A DNA stretch of 64,000 nt, from contig NZBU01000012.1 in NCBI GenBank assembly GCA_002688035.1, positions 26,797 through 90,796 on the forward strand. Direction: 5' to 3'. A program made the position numbers and the translations under genes. Numbering within the stretch: the stretch's first letter is position 1; each line of letters starts with the position of its first letter. Positions 1-8,540 of the stretch are shown one piece after another. A model generated the notes under the pieces. That model did not search any database and was not told the origin of the DNA. It saw only the letters and a list, made by a program, of their open reading frames with translations. The DNA comes from Candidatus Iainarchaeum sp. GTDB taxonomy: Archaea > Iainarchaeota > Iainarchaeia > Iainarchaeales > GCA-2688035.

Positions 1-1025
1 TCATCACCTAAAACTGGGAAACCATAGTGGTCGCTGTCAGCACAATTTGCTCGCTCAGGGGGATCTAAAACATTGTTGTCATCGCTCCCACAATATCTCG
101 CATAGAACGCGTTCTCTGTTTTTTGCAAGAACCCTTGTTCGTCTGCGCATGCAAAATAGCGTGCCATTGTTTCAATATTTCCTTTCGGCATATCTGCGGG
201 AAATAAATTCTTGCTCGCGTCTATTGGCAGGTAATGGTAGTCAAAGTCCATTCTCCCGCTATAATAATCTCTGTAAAAATTAACTGTTTCCGTTGATTTA
301 ATATAAGGAGTTCCATATGGGTCAACAAACAAGTCTACCTTCGCAAACATCTGCGCAGGATTTTCAGGAAGACATTCTTCTGTTCCAAGCAAGTAGTCGG
401 TATGTCTGCCTCCATCCAATCCAAGTTCTGGCAACACAAAAATATCGGTAATAATATCATATCCAACTTCAGTTGGATACTTTCTTGCAAGTAGCTCGAG
501 CAAACCGCGCAGTGTTATTGTCCCATTTGGAGTGCTTATCTGCAATTTGTCATCGCTTCTCACAATCATACTCTGCGAAATGCTTTCCCCATCTACAAGT
601 GCGACAGGCAATTTTGTAATACCTAGTTCCCCAATAATTCTTTTCCCGTCCTCGGTTGAAGCCTCAATTTTGTTTGCTGCAAAACCAATGCCGTTTTTGT
701 TCAGCAACAACACAAACGAGCCATCAATTTCACATCCAGGGCAGTCGTTCGAATAGATCAAAATAAATTTTACTGTCGAATCTACTGTTCCATTTCCAGT
801 ATGGAAATCATCAGGGTTAACAGTCTCGGGTGGCTGCGAAAGTTGCAATACCGCAATAACAACGAAGATGGCCAGTATTGCCACTAGTGCGACAATGATT
901 TTGTTCTCTTGGAACCAGTTGCCCTTCTTTGCAGCAGCTTTTTCACCTGTATTTTGCACTTTCACTATTTCTGCGCTTTTCACAGGTTTCTCAGTCTGAT
1001 TACCTTGGTTGTCTGTTTCAGCCAT
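1..1025 (-). CDS. Membrane-anchored thioredoxin-like protein with CPGC motif (C-terminus runs off window edge)
   Basis: Read by reverse complement: MAETDNQGNQTEKPVKSAEIV...NKIIVALVAILAIFVVIAVLQL (TM)...KFILIYSNDCPGCEIDGSF...ELGITKLPVALVDGE; open to position 1. Confidence 0.75.
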   Translation of the reverse strand, partial: MAETDNQGNQTEKPVKSAEIVKVQNTGEKAAAKKGNWFQENKIIVALVAILAIFVVIAVLQLSQPPETVNPDDFHTGNGTVDSTVKFILIYSNDCPGCEIDGSFVLLLNKNGIGFAANKIEASTEDGKRIIGELGITKLPVALVDGESISQSMIVRSDDKLQISTPNGTITLRGLLELLARKYPTEVGYDIITDIFVLPELGLDGGRHTDYLLGTEECLPENPAQMFAKVDLFVDPYGTPYIKSTETVNFYRDYYSGRMDFDYHYLPIDASKNLFPADMPKGNIETMARYFACADEQGFLQKTENAFYARYCGSDDNNVLDPPERANCADSDHYGFPVLGD

Positions 1026-1099
1026 AAAATCGCCTCAAAATTCGCCTATTCTTGAGTTAATTTATTGAATCTGCATGTTTTTAATAAACTATTGCTTTT

Positions 1100-1651
1100 T
1101 TGAGGCAAAGAGCAAAAAATAAAAAGCCTAGCAATAGGAAAGTATTTGGGGTTATGATGTCTTTAACGATATTTCTTGTAGTGCTAATAGGCGCATTGGT
1201 TTTAGGCAATATTTTGCTAGCCTTGATTAAGCCAGGGTCAGAGCAGCGAGCTGATAAAGCCGAACCAATTGAGCAGCCTAAGCTCGTTGAATCACAGGAA
1301 AAATTACCCGGCGTATTCAAATCAAATCCCTCTTTTGCGCAAGACACCGGGCAAGAGCGTGCCAACCAGCTCAACAAGCGCATTGATCGTCTTGAATCAC
1401 TTTTGCTGAAGATTAATGGCTCAAAATTCTTGGGCAAAAAGTTGAATGGAACAGTCATTGGACAAAAGCTTAGTGGCTACAACGAGTTTAAAGGAAACAC
1501 GAAAATTGAGATTGCAGCCCTCAAACAGGATATTGCCCGCGTGAAAAAAGAAATTGGTATAAAAGAAAAAAAGAATCCTGGTGAGGACTACCAGATCAAC
1601 GATAAAAAATTGCACGAGCTTGTATTTCAGACAGGCGCAGGCAAAAGCTAA
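1100..1651 (+). CDS. Hypothetical membrane-anchored coiled-coil protein
   Basis: ORF track; N-terminal basic stretch plus one TM, then Lys/Glu-rich coil. Confidence 0.55.
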   Translation: MRQRAKNKKPSNRKVFGVMMSLTIFLVVLIGALVLGNILLALIKPGSEQRADKAEPIEQPKLVESQEKLPGVFKSNPSFAQDTGQERANQLNKRIDRLESLLLKINGSKFLGKKLNGTVIGQKLSGYNEFKGNTKIEIAALKQDIARVKKEIGIKEKKNPGEDYQINDKKLHELVFQTGAGKS

Positions 1652-2140
1652 TTACTTTCTTTTTCTAAACAATATAGTTGGCAATAGTATCGCTCCAATC
1701 AATGCGATTATTCCTGTTGGGATTTTCATTTCTCCAAATTCTATCCCCATGAACTCTGGGACACAAGCTTGCGCAACATTACAGCCTGCGGCCCAATTAC
1801 AAAGCTTGTCTGTCCCACCTGTTGTTTGCCAACGTAAATTGCAAACACTCTCGGTGCCAATCGCTGTGCATTTTGTTACTGCTTCTCTTGTGCCGCAGTC
1901 TCCACCAACAACACATAGGGGGGTACAAGGGCTCTGGTCTTGACAGCTTGCGCCAAAGGTACATGCACTTCCATATCCTGCAACCAGATTATAAAAACTA
2001 GAGCAGCTCCCGCCTCCTTTTCCAAAACAAGTTGTTACACACCCTCCTCCAGTTGGGCAAGCCCCAGCTAAGGTATTCAATGTCATAGATAAAACAAATA
2101 ACAGTCCGAAAAGAAGTAAGGCAATTGTAAGCGATTTCAT
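1652..2140 (-). CDS. Secreted Cys-rich protein with C-terminal PEF..GIEF..TM-RKRK anchor (paralog of 55945..56433)
   Basis: Signal peptide, about a dozen Cys, C-term CVPEFMGIEFGEMKIPTGIIALIGAILLPTILFRKRK. Confidence 0.75.
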   Translation of the reverse strand: MKSLTIALLLFGLLFVLSMTLNTLAGACPTGGGCVTTCFGKGGGSCSSFYNLVAGYGSACTFGASCQDQSPCTPLCVVGGDCGTREAVTKCTAIGTESVCNLRWQTTGGTDKLCNWAAGCNVAQACVPEFMGIEFGEMKIPTGIIALIGAILLPTILFRKRK

Positions 2141-2177
2141 TCTATATTATTGATGTCTTTCTCTTATAAAATTCTGT

Positions 2178-2861
2178 CTAATTGTCCGTTCTCCAGCTTT
2201 TTCTAATTTCTTTGTCCTTGCTCTTGTCTCTTGCAGCCTTTGCAAGCACGCTTGCCGCGCCCACCACTGGGTTAAGATCATCGGCTTTTGGCATAAATTC
2301 TACTCCTTCTAAGCCTTGATTTAAGGGGCTTCCGTCAACCAAAATCCTGCCTTTGAAGCCTTTTTCCCTGAAATTCTGCACTATTTCAGCTATCATTTCA
2401 AGCTCTATATCATTCATTGTCCTGCCTTTTCCACGCAGACTATCTATCTCACCAGCTCTCTTTGACAGCACCAAATGCCCCTTAGAGTGCTTTAAAACCA
2501 CTTTTTTGGCCCTCCCAATTTTCCCTATTTTCTTGCTGTCACGAAGCTCCCTAAGTTCATTTGTGTTCCCAAGAACACCTGCAACAACAAAGGGCCCGAA
2601 GTTCTCACCGCGGCCTGTTTCATCAATTCCTACTAAAAGCTCTCCAACCGAGCCTATGTTATGTAGAAGTATGTCCTTGGTTTTCTCTGCGTCCTCACCC
2701 TGAATCAGCAGCTTTCCACTAGTGTAAAGCGTAACAACACTTTCCCCTATCTTAACACGCACGTCCTCATATTGGGTCTTGGTTTCAAGGGCTTCAAAGC
2801 CAGCCAAGTATTCCTTAACTGTTTTCTTCTCCTGTTCAGAAAAATTGAGGGAAATGTTCAT
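2178..2861 (-). CDS. rnhC: Ribonuclease HIII-like (RNase H type 2)
   Basis: GIDETGRGENFGPFVVAG, RDSKKI, LVDG, N-terminal TBP-like region VTLYTSGKLLIQG; start taken at internal Met (MNISLNF). Confidence 0.8.
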   Translation of the reverse strand: MNISLNFSEQEKKTVKEYLAGFEALETKTQYEDVRVKIGESVVTLYTSGKLLIQGEDAEKTKDILLHNIGSVGELLVGIDETGRGENFGPFVVAGVLGNTNELRELRDSKKIGKIGRAKKVVLKHSKGHLVLSKRAGEIDSLRGKGRTMNDIELEMIAEIVQNFREKGFKGRILVDGSPLNQGLEGVEFMPKADDLNPVVGAASVLAKAARDKSKDKEIRKSWRTDN

Positions 2862-2928
2862 GCAAAAGAATACTGCTTCCTTGAATTTAAATCTTTTCAA
2901 GCAGCTAATGATCTGACAGCCTTATGAT

Positions 2929-3573
2929 TCAAAGACTTGGCTTTTCTGTTTTTTTAAATACTATAAAAGAGTATACAACGGCCGCAAGCGCGGCAACCAA
3001 TACTGTTCCAACAGCAACCCAAACAACTTGTTCAATTAGAAGTGCAGCCAGTATTGTTAGTATTCCAGCCACCATAAATAATTTTCCACCAAGCTCATGT
3101 GTTTTATCCCAGACTTCATCATTAGCAAGTGTCCAAGGAGTTCTAATTCCAACAAAAAAGTTTCTCTTAAACTTTGGCATTAACCATCCAATCGCAGCGA
3201 ACATAAAACCCAAGGGTAGTACAAAAAGCTGTGAATAATTTGCGTTCACATCAAAGTTTGGTAGCAGCGTAACAATAAAGAATAGTCCAAAGAAAATTTG
3301 CAACACAAGCGCCATTTGCCAATACTGAGCTTCAAATGCCTTGAGGTTTTGTTTGAAAACCGCGATCTTTGGAATTACTATAAATATCAAAAAAACAAGA
3401 GCCATTATCATGGGGAATGCAAAAGCGCCAACCCAAGCATCTCCAAATCCATCTGCCTGCCCTGCGGCATTCCAATGTGTTGGAACAGTATTTGGCAACA
3501 TCGGGTAAACAAGAAAGCCACCTATAACTGCTACGATGAGCAGGGCAAATGCAAGTGCTTTTGAAACATTCAT
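2929..3573 (-). CDS. SdpI/DUF1648 family membrane protein
   Basis: LPNTVPTHWNAAGQADGFG near N-terminus, several TM segments. Confidence 0.75.
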   Translation of the reverse strand: MNVSKALAFALLIVAVIGGFLVYPMLPNTVPTHWNAAGQADGFGDAWVGAFAFPMIMALVFLIFIVIPKIAVFKQNLKAFEAQYWQMALVLQIFFGLFFIVTLLPNFDVNANYSQLFVLPLGFMFAAIGWLMPKFKRNFFVGIRTPWTLANDEVWDKTHELGGKLFMVAGILTILAALLIEQVVWVAVGTVLVAALAAVVYSFIVFKKTEKPSL

Positions 3574-3650
3574 TCATAATAATATGTACTTAACTTGTTT
3601 TTTATTGTTTCTAGTCATTCTTTTTCATTTGTGAGTTGCATCAAGTTGAG

Positions 3651-3712
3651 GGCTCAGGGTTGAGTTGTATCTTCACAGCTTGCGCTCGGTAGGTGTTAAC
3701 CTCATCATTGCC
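3651..3712 (-). ncRNA. Candidate C/D box sRNA
   Basis: Minus strand: GGC-A-ATGATGA(C)-12nt-CCGA(D')-spacer-GTGAAGA(C')-12nt-CTGA(D)-GCC. Confidence 0.4.
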
Positions 3713-3769
3713 GTATGTATCGTATGGTGTTAATGCCTTAAAATTAACGGTTGTTGGAAATAAAGCGTT

Positions 3770-4348
3770 TCAATTTATTTCTGAATGTCTAAAACAATTT
3801 ACTTCATGATCATTCACAACGCCGACAGACTGCAGGAACGCGTATATTATCGTGGATCCGACAAAATTCATACCTCTTTTTTTGAGGTCTTTTGATATCT
3901 TGTCAGACAGTGCAGTTTTTGCAGGTATTTGTTTCCAACTCTTATATCTATTTTTGATTGGTTTGCCTTCCACAAAACCCTGTAAATATTTACTGAACGA
4001 GCCGAATTCTTTTCTAATCTCAAGGAATGCCCTAGCATTCTTGATTGCCGATTCAATCTTCAACCTGTTCCTGATTATTCCTTCGTCTTTCATTAATCTT
4101 GCAACATCCCTTTTGCCATATTTTGCGATCTTAACAAAATCAAATCCGGAAAAAGCTTTCTTAAACTTCTCCCGCTTCTTAAGAATTGTCAGCCACGAAA
4201 GTCCGGCCTGAAAACCTTCAAGCAAAAGCATCTCAAAAAGTTTCCTGTCACTGTGCACTGGAGCGCCCCATTCCTTATCATGGTATTCTAAGTAAATTCT
4301 ATTATTTTCTGGCACCCACCCGCATCTTTTTTTCACTTGCTTGTTCAA
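3770..4348 (-). CDS. tag: DNA-3-methyladenine glycosylase I
   Basis: RCGWVPENNRIYLEYHDKEWGAPVHSDRKLFEMLLLEGFQAGLSWLTILKKR, typical Tag N-terminus. Confidence 0.9.
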   Translation of the reverse strand: MNKQVKKRCGWVPENNRIYLEYHDKEWGAPVHSDRKLFEMLLLEGFQAGLSWLTILKKREKFKKAFSGFDFVKIAKYGKRDVARLMKDEGIIRNRLKIESAIKNARAFLEIRKEFGSFSKYLQGFVEGKPIKNRYKSWKQIPAKTALSDKISKDLKKRGMNFVGSTIIYAFLQSVGVVNDHEVNCFRHSEIN

Positions 4349-4412
4349 AGTCTAAAACCTCTTTCAAACCAAGTTTTCCTCTAGGGTAAAGAGTGAAGAA
4401 ACATTGATTTTA

Positions 4413-4859
4413 TTACCTAACATTTCCCGCGTAGTACTGCCTTGGCTTATCAACAAATGTTTTCTTTAGTTTTTCAAAGCCAATGCTGCGGGAGATTCCA
4501 TGTGATGTGACCTTTCCGACAACTTCTCCTTTCTCATTAGTTACTGCTAAGCGCCTGATATTTTTTTCATTCATCAAAGTATAAGCCTCTTTAACCTTCT
4601 CGTTTTCTCCAATTGTTATGATTGGGGCGCTCATTATCTCCTCGACTTTAACAGTGGCTGAATCAAGGCCTTTTGCCACAACCTTTTTGAGAAAGTCCCT
4701 TTCTGTGAGAACCCCCACTGGCTTGCCCTCTTTTTCCACAAGCGTGCTACCTGTTCCTTTTTCCCTCATTAAGACAGCGGCATCCATTATAAGCGCATCA
4801 TGTTTGACGCGAAGAAATCTTGTCATATTATCTTTTACAGTCATGGCAATTCCCCCCAC
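4413..4859 (-). CDS. CBS-domain protein
   Basis: Two CBS-type repeats (GSTLVEKEGKPVGVLTERDFLKK; IRRLAVTNEKGEVVGKVTSHGIS). Confidence 0.85.
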   Translation of the reverse strand: MGGIAMTVKDNMTRFLRVKHDALIMDAAVLMREKGTGSTLVEKEGKPVGVLTERDFLKKVVAKGLDSATVKVEEIMSAPIITIGENEKVKEAYTLMNEKNIRRLAVTNEKGEVVGKVTSHGISRSIGFEKLKKTFVDKPRQYYAGNVR

Positions 4860-4951
4860 ATTTTAGTAATAATATGTCTTGAAAGAATAAAAACATTGCT
4901 TTCGGATTAAAAAAAATAAGTAGACTCAGGGTTGGATCGAAAATTATTTAA

Positions 4952-5263
4952 TTAGCCATTGGTTAATGCAAGGATAAAACTAGTATTTTCATTAGCCTTT
5001 AGGGAATGAACTGCATTCTCTTTCATATAGATAAATACGCCGGGTAACATGGGTATATCTTTTCCTTCAAGATTGAAGATTCCATCCCCCTCAATTACAT
5101 AAACAAATCCTTGTTTTGTGGATGTATGATTAGATATATCTGTTCCCTTAGCCATACAAAACAAAGTAATATTCAATTTATCATTCTTCACAATGTCTTT
5201 GCTCAAGATTCCTTTTTTTGGATATTCGATGAGTTCATTTATTTTTTCATCCATATTAATCAT
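4952..5263 (-). CDS. Cupin-domain protein
   Basis: NHTSTKQGFVYVIEGDGIFNLEGKDIPMLPGVFIYMKENAVHSLKA. Confidence 0.75.
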   Translation of the reverse strand: MINMDEKINELIEYPKKGILSKDIVKNDKLNITLFCMAKGTDISNHTSTKQGFVYVIEGDGIFNLEGKDIPMLPGVFIYMKENAVHSLKANENTSFILALTNG

Positions 5264-5285
5264 CTTCTCCAGTGCATTGATATGC

Positions 5286-5531
5286 TCAAAATGGCCATCT
5301 AAACAAATAAAAGGCAAGTAAGGTATGGGCTACAACAGAGAGAATAAAGCCCCACCAATAGTAACAGTGTTTGCTGTAAAACCATTGGAATTTCTTATTG
5401 GGCAAAAGCCTGTTCAATAACCAAACTCCGCCAATACATCTACAAGATAGTGCGACGAGCAGCAAAAACACTAAATTAGTTATACCTAAGAGGAAAATAA
5501 GTTTTATTCCAAGTGCATAATCTAATGCCAT
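5286..5531 (-). CDS. Small integral membrane protein with HCYYWW..AH helix
   Basis: 81 aa, at least 2 TM, KHCYYWWGFILSVVAHTLLAFY. Confidence 0.6.
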   Translation of the reverse strand: MALDYALGIKLIFLLGITNLVFLLLVALSCRCIGGVWLLNRLLPNKKFQWFYSKHCYYWWGFILSVVAHTLLAFYLFRWPF

Positions 5532-5546
5532 GTTTTGCCAATCCTT

Positions 5547-6017
5547 TTATTCTGCCAAATCTCCAATATAAAGAGGTTCGCTTCTTGTTCTTGCTCCTGA
5601 TGAATGTGGCGTCCCTGAACCCATCGGTCTTGTCTCAAACAAGGTTGTAGCATCTTTTCCACAACCTTCCAAGATTGCTATTCCGCCAGGGTGTGATGAA
5701 ATAAACTCTGTTACTGCATATACTTTACCGTCAAGTACCATCCAGCAATCAGTCTCAGTACTGTGTTCTGCTACTTCTTCCAAAGTGTATGTTGGCTGTA
5801 AATCTTCAGGAGGTATTGGTGGTGTGTTGTCATTGCTTGGGGGTGTAGGTGGTGTGTCGTCGTCAAGTGCAGGGGGTGGTGTTTGGCCATCAGTGTTTTC
5901 CGCATCTGTTTGAGTATCAGACTCGTCAACAGTATAGTCTGCTTCAGATTGAGTACAACCCGAAATAAGAAGCAAGACTACTAGCGCAACAATCAAAAAA
6001 ACCCAATTTGTTTTCAT
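5547..6017 (-). CDS. Lipoprotein with cytochrome b5-like heme-binding domain
   Basis: Lipobox [57 protein letters not shown]. Confidence 0.85.
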   Translation of the reverse strand: MKTNWVFLIVALVVLLLISGCTQSEADYTVDESDTQTDAENTDGQTPPPALDDDTPPTPPSNDNTPPIPPEDLQPTYTLEEVAEHSTETDCWMVLDGKVYAVTEFISSHPGGIAILEGCGKDATTLFETRPMGSGTPHSSGARTRSEPLYIGDLAE

Positions 6018-6035
6018 CCAATCTCGCCTATTCTT

Positions 6036-6539
6036 TTACAGTAATCCTTCTTTTATTTCTTTAGTAAACATTACAATATTTGTTTTCCCTAGCTTATCTG
6101 TTTCTATTACCCCGCGGTCAATAAGCCTTTGAACAATGCGATGCGATTTTACTTTACTCATTCCTGGGAGTCTTGTTAGCTCGGCCTGCAGTGCCTTTCC
6201 GTGATTCTCAATCAGCAGATTTACAAGTTTTTTCTCATCTAGATTGAGGAACTGTAAAAGCACCTCTGTATTGCTTTTCAGTGCTTCCTGTTTGATTTCG
6301 ACTTTACCAGTCATCAAGTAGTATGTTCCTGCACCAGCAATAAGTGCAATGCTTGCAATTAAAGGTATTGCTGCTATTAAAAAATCAAGTTGCTGTTTGT
6401 GTGGACAGGCACTTGTTCCTACTGCAGGACAAAAGTTTACATCACTCGTTTGTATAAGCAAAATGTTGACGCTGAATACTGTGTAAAGAAAGGCAACCAC
6501 TACAATAATGCCGATGATTAGTTTCTTGTTCTTGTCCAT
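6036..6539 (-). CDS. Membrane-anchored winged-helix regulator-like protein
   Basis: Two TM then LVNLLIENHGKALQAELTRLPGMSKVKSHRIVQRLIDRGVIETDKLGKTN. Confidence 0.65.
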   Translation of the reverse strand: MDKNKKLIIGIIVVVAFLYTVFSVNILLIQTSDVNFCPAVGTSACPHKQQLDFLIAAIPLIASIALIAGAGTYYLMTGKVEIKQEALKSNTEVLLQFLNLDEKKLVNLLIENHGKALQAELTRLPGMSKVKSHRIVQRLIDRGVIETDKLGKTNIVMFTKEIKEGLL

Positions 6540-6579
6540 GGTTAAAAACAATCTTTGCTGCAAAACAATTTAAATCTTT

Positions 6580-7407
6580 TTAATCGGTGATTTCTCCCCT
6601 TACTGAGATTATCTTTTGTTCAACAGGAATTTCTTTGCCTGAATCACCAAGTGCTTCTTCCACAATACTTTGTAAACCAAAGCAGCATGGAACTTCCATG
6701 TGTGCGATCGTAATGCTCTTGATATTGTTATCTTTGAAAATAGCGGTTAGCTTTTCTTTGTAAAATTTTACATCATCGAGCTTTGGGCAACCAATAACCA
6801 AAGATTTTCCTTCCAAGAATTCTGAATGAAAGTTCGCGTTTGCAAATGGAACACAGTCAGCTGCAATCAGCAAGTCAGCATCATTAAAGTATGAAGCATT
6901 GGGTGAGACCAGCATTAATTGCACTGGCCATTGCCCGAGTTCTGAGCGCTGTCTTGTCTGCTTTTCAGCCTCCTCGGCTTTCTCTTCCTTTCTAAAATCC
7001 TGCATTGCGCTTCCGGGGCAACTGTGTGGCAAAGGCGCTTTATCTTCTTTTTCAAGGGGATTATCAATCCCATTCTCTTCAAGGAATTCGGTGGCTTCTT
7101 TCAAATAACCTTCCTCGCCGTGCTCTTTCAAGTGCTCTAAATGTGCTTTGATCGTGTTTTCTCCCTTTTTTACAATCTCTTCCATTACCTTCTTCTCATC
7201 ATAGGGCTCTGCCTCTCTTTTAATAATGTGCATTGCTTCTTGCGGGCAGTGCCCAATGCACGCTCCTAATCCATCACAATGCAAATCACTCACAAGCCTT
7301 GCTTTGTCATCAATGATTTGTAATGCTCCCTCGGGACAATTTGGAATGCATTCTCCGCAACCATTACACTTTTCTTCATCAATTTCAATAATCTCTCTTT
7401 CCACCAT
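6580..7407 (-). CDS. 4Fe-4S ferredoxin-domain protein
   Basis: CNGCGECIPNCPEGAL and CDGLGACIGHCPQEAMHII. Confidence 0.85.
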   Translation of the reverse strand: MVEREIIEIDEEKCNGCGECIPNCPEGALQIIDDKARLVSDLHCDGLGACIGHCPQEAMHIIKREAEPYDEKKVMEEIVKKGENTIKAHLEHLKEHGEEGYLKEATEFLEENGIDNPLEKEDKAPLPHSCPGSAMQDFRKEEKAEEAEKQTRQRSELGQWPVQLMLVSPNASYFNDADLLIAADCVPFANANFHSEFLEGKSLVIGCPKLDDVKFYKEKLTAIFKDNNIKSITIAHMEVPCCFGLQSIVEEALGDSGKEIPVEQKIISVRGEITD

Positions 7408-7467
7408 TCTAAAATCCTCCTTGGTTTCAAAAGTATACTATGTAACGATTTATTTAAAACCGCGGAA

Positions 7468-7483
7468 GTTTCCATATGGAAAC
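7468..7483. promoter_or_regulatory. Perfect 16-bp palindrome GTTTCCATATGGAAAC
   Basis: Self-complementary; lies just upstream of the TATA-like TTTTAAATAA of the ferredoxin gene (minus). Confidence 0.5.
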
Positions 7484-7497
7484 CAGCTGCCTCTATT

Positions 7498-8247
7498 TTA
7501 TTTCAGTTGTTGAGTGTGAATTCCGCATTCTCCTCCGCACTTGCTCGTATTTTGCCATCTTCCATCTCTTTCAAGTTGCGAGTCGAAAATTGGGTTGGTG
7601 CATGGTCCGCATCCTAGCGACCTATAACGTCTCCCATCTGGGAATTCTTTGGAATACCAGGGATGCAACTTAATATTGTTGTCCTTAAGGTACTGCAGCA
7701 CATCCTGCTCTGTAAATTCCAGAATCGGATTAACCTTTATCAGGCCACCTTTTTCCTCTATCTCCCTGTAATTCTTCCTTGTTCTCCCCTCTGTATTTCT
7801 AAGGCCGCAGATCCAGGCATCAAGGTCTTTTACAGCCGCTTTTGTTGGATCTACCTTAAGCAGCCTACAGCACTCATCAGGACTTGCTTCATAAATCTCT
7901 TTACCTGTTCTCGCCTTTGATTCTGTCGAAACTCTGTTGAACTCTTCTGGTGGAAGAAGCTCCACATTCAAATCGTTTCCCTGCAGAACCTCTGGAATTG
8001 AATCAGCAACCAAATAAACTTTCAGGCCCAGATTCATTTCCCTGTTCATTTCCCTAAGATATTCAAATGTCTCATTTGGCTTGTACCTAGTCATAATGGA
8101 GAAGATCTCGATACTGGGATCGACTTGCCGTGCAAGATGCACAACAACCATACTGTCCTTTCCAAAAGAACAGGCAACACCAATTCTCTTGTGTTCCTTT
8201 ATTGCTTTTTCAACGATTTTTTTTGCGTGTTCGACTTTTTCATTCAT
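7498..8247 (-). CDS. cysH: Phosphoadenosine/adenosine phosphosulfate reductase family (CC..CxxC type)
   Basis: SFGKDSMVVVHLA; DECCRLLKVDP; GLRNTEGRTR; SLGCGPCT; CGIH; start at SD-preceded Met. Confidence 0.85.
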   Translation of the reverse strand: MNEKVEHAKKIVEKAIKEHKRIGVACSFGKDSMVVVHLARQVDPSIEIFSIMTRYKPNETFEYLREMNREMNLGLKVYLVADSIPEVLQGNDLNVELLPPEEFNRVSTESKARTGKEIYEASPDECCRLLKVDPTKAAVKDLDAWICGLRNTEGRTRKNYREIEEKGGLIKVNPILEFTEQDVLQYLKDNNIKLHPWYSKEFPDGRRYRSLGCGPCTNPIFDSQLERDGRWQNTSKCGGECGIHTQQLK

Positions 8248-8492
8248 TTTTATCTCCTCCAAAAAATTTCACAAAAAAATAATTCTACGCGTGGCGCAGA
8301 CAATTAAAGTAATGTGGGTTGCTGTTAGCAACATGCGCAAGGCTGCTCAAAATAGGAATAGATATCTTTTCTGTGATGAGCCTGCATAATATTCCCTGGG
8401 TGCTGAGTTTATTTACTAGTTTAGATAGCGGCAATGTTCTAATCATACAATATTAGAGTCTTATTCTTTTTATAATAATTGTTGATAGAAAG

Positions 8493-8506
8493 ATTCATAT
8501 ATGAAT
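8493..8506. promoter_or_regulatory. Perfect 14-bp palindrome ATTCATATATGAAT upstream of the copper operon
   Basis: Self-complementary, about 35 bp before the 8541 ORF. Confidence 0.4.
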
Positions 8507-8540
8507 ATACTGGTCTTACAGTCGTTTTTTCTCCGTAGAA

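Noticed and set aside
47-756. Two short + strand ORFs at the window start
   Set aside because: Opposite the edge-truncated thioredoxin-like gene on the minus strand.
8368-8412. GTGATGA ... CTGA pair resembling C/D boxes
   Set aside because: Only 23 nt between boxes, no internal D'/C' pair and no terminal stem.
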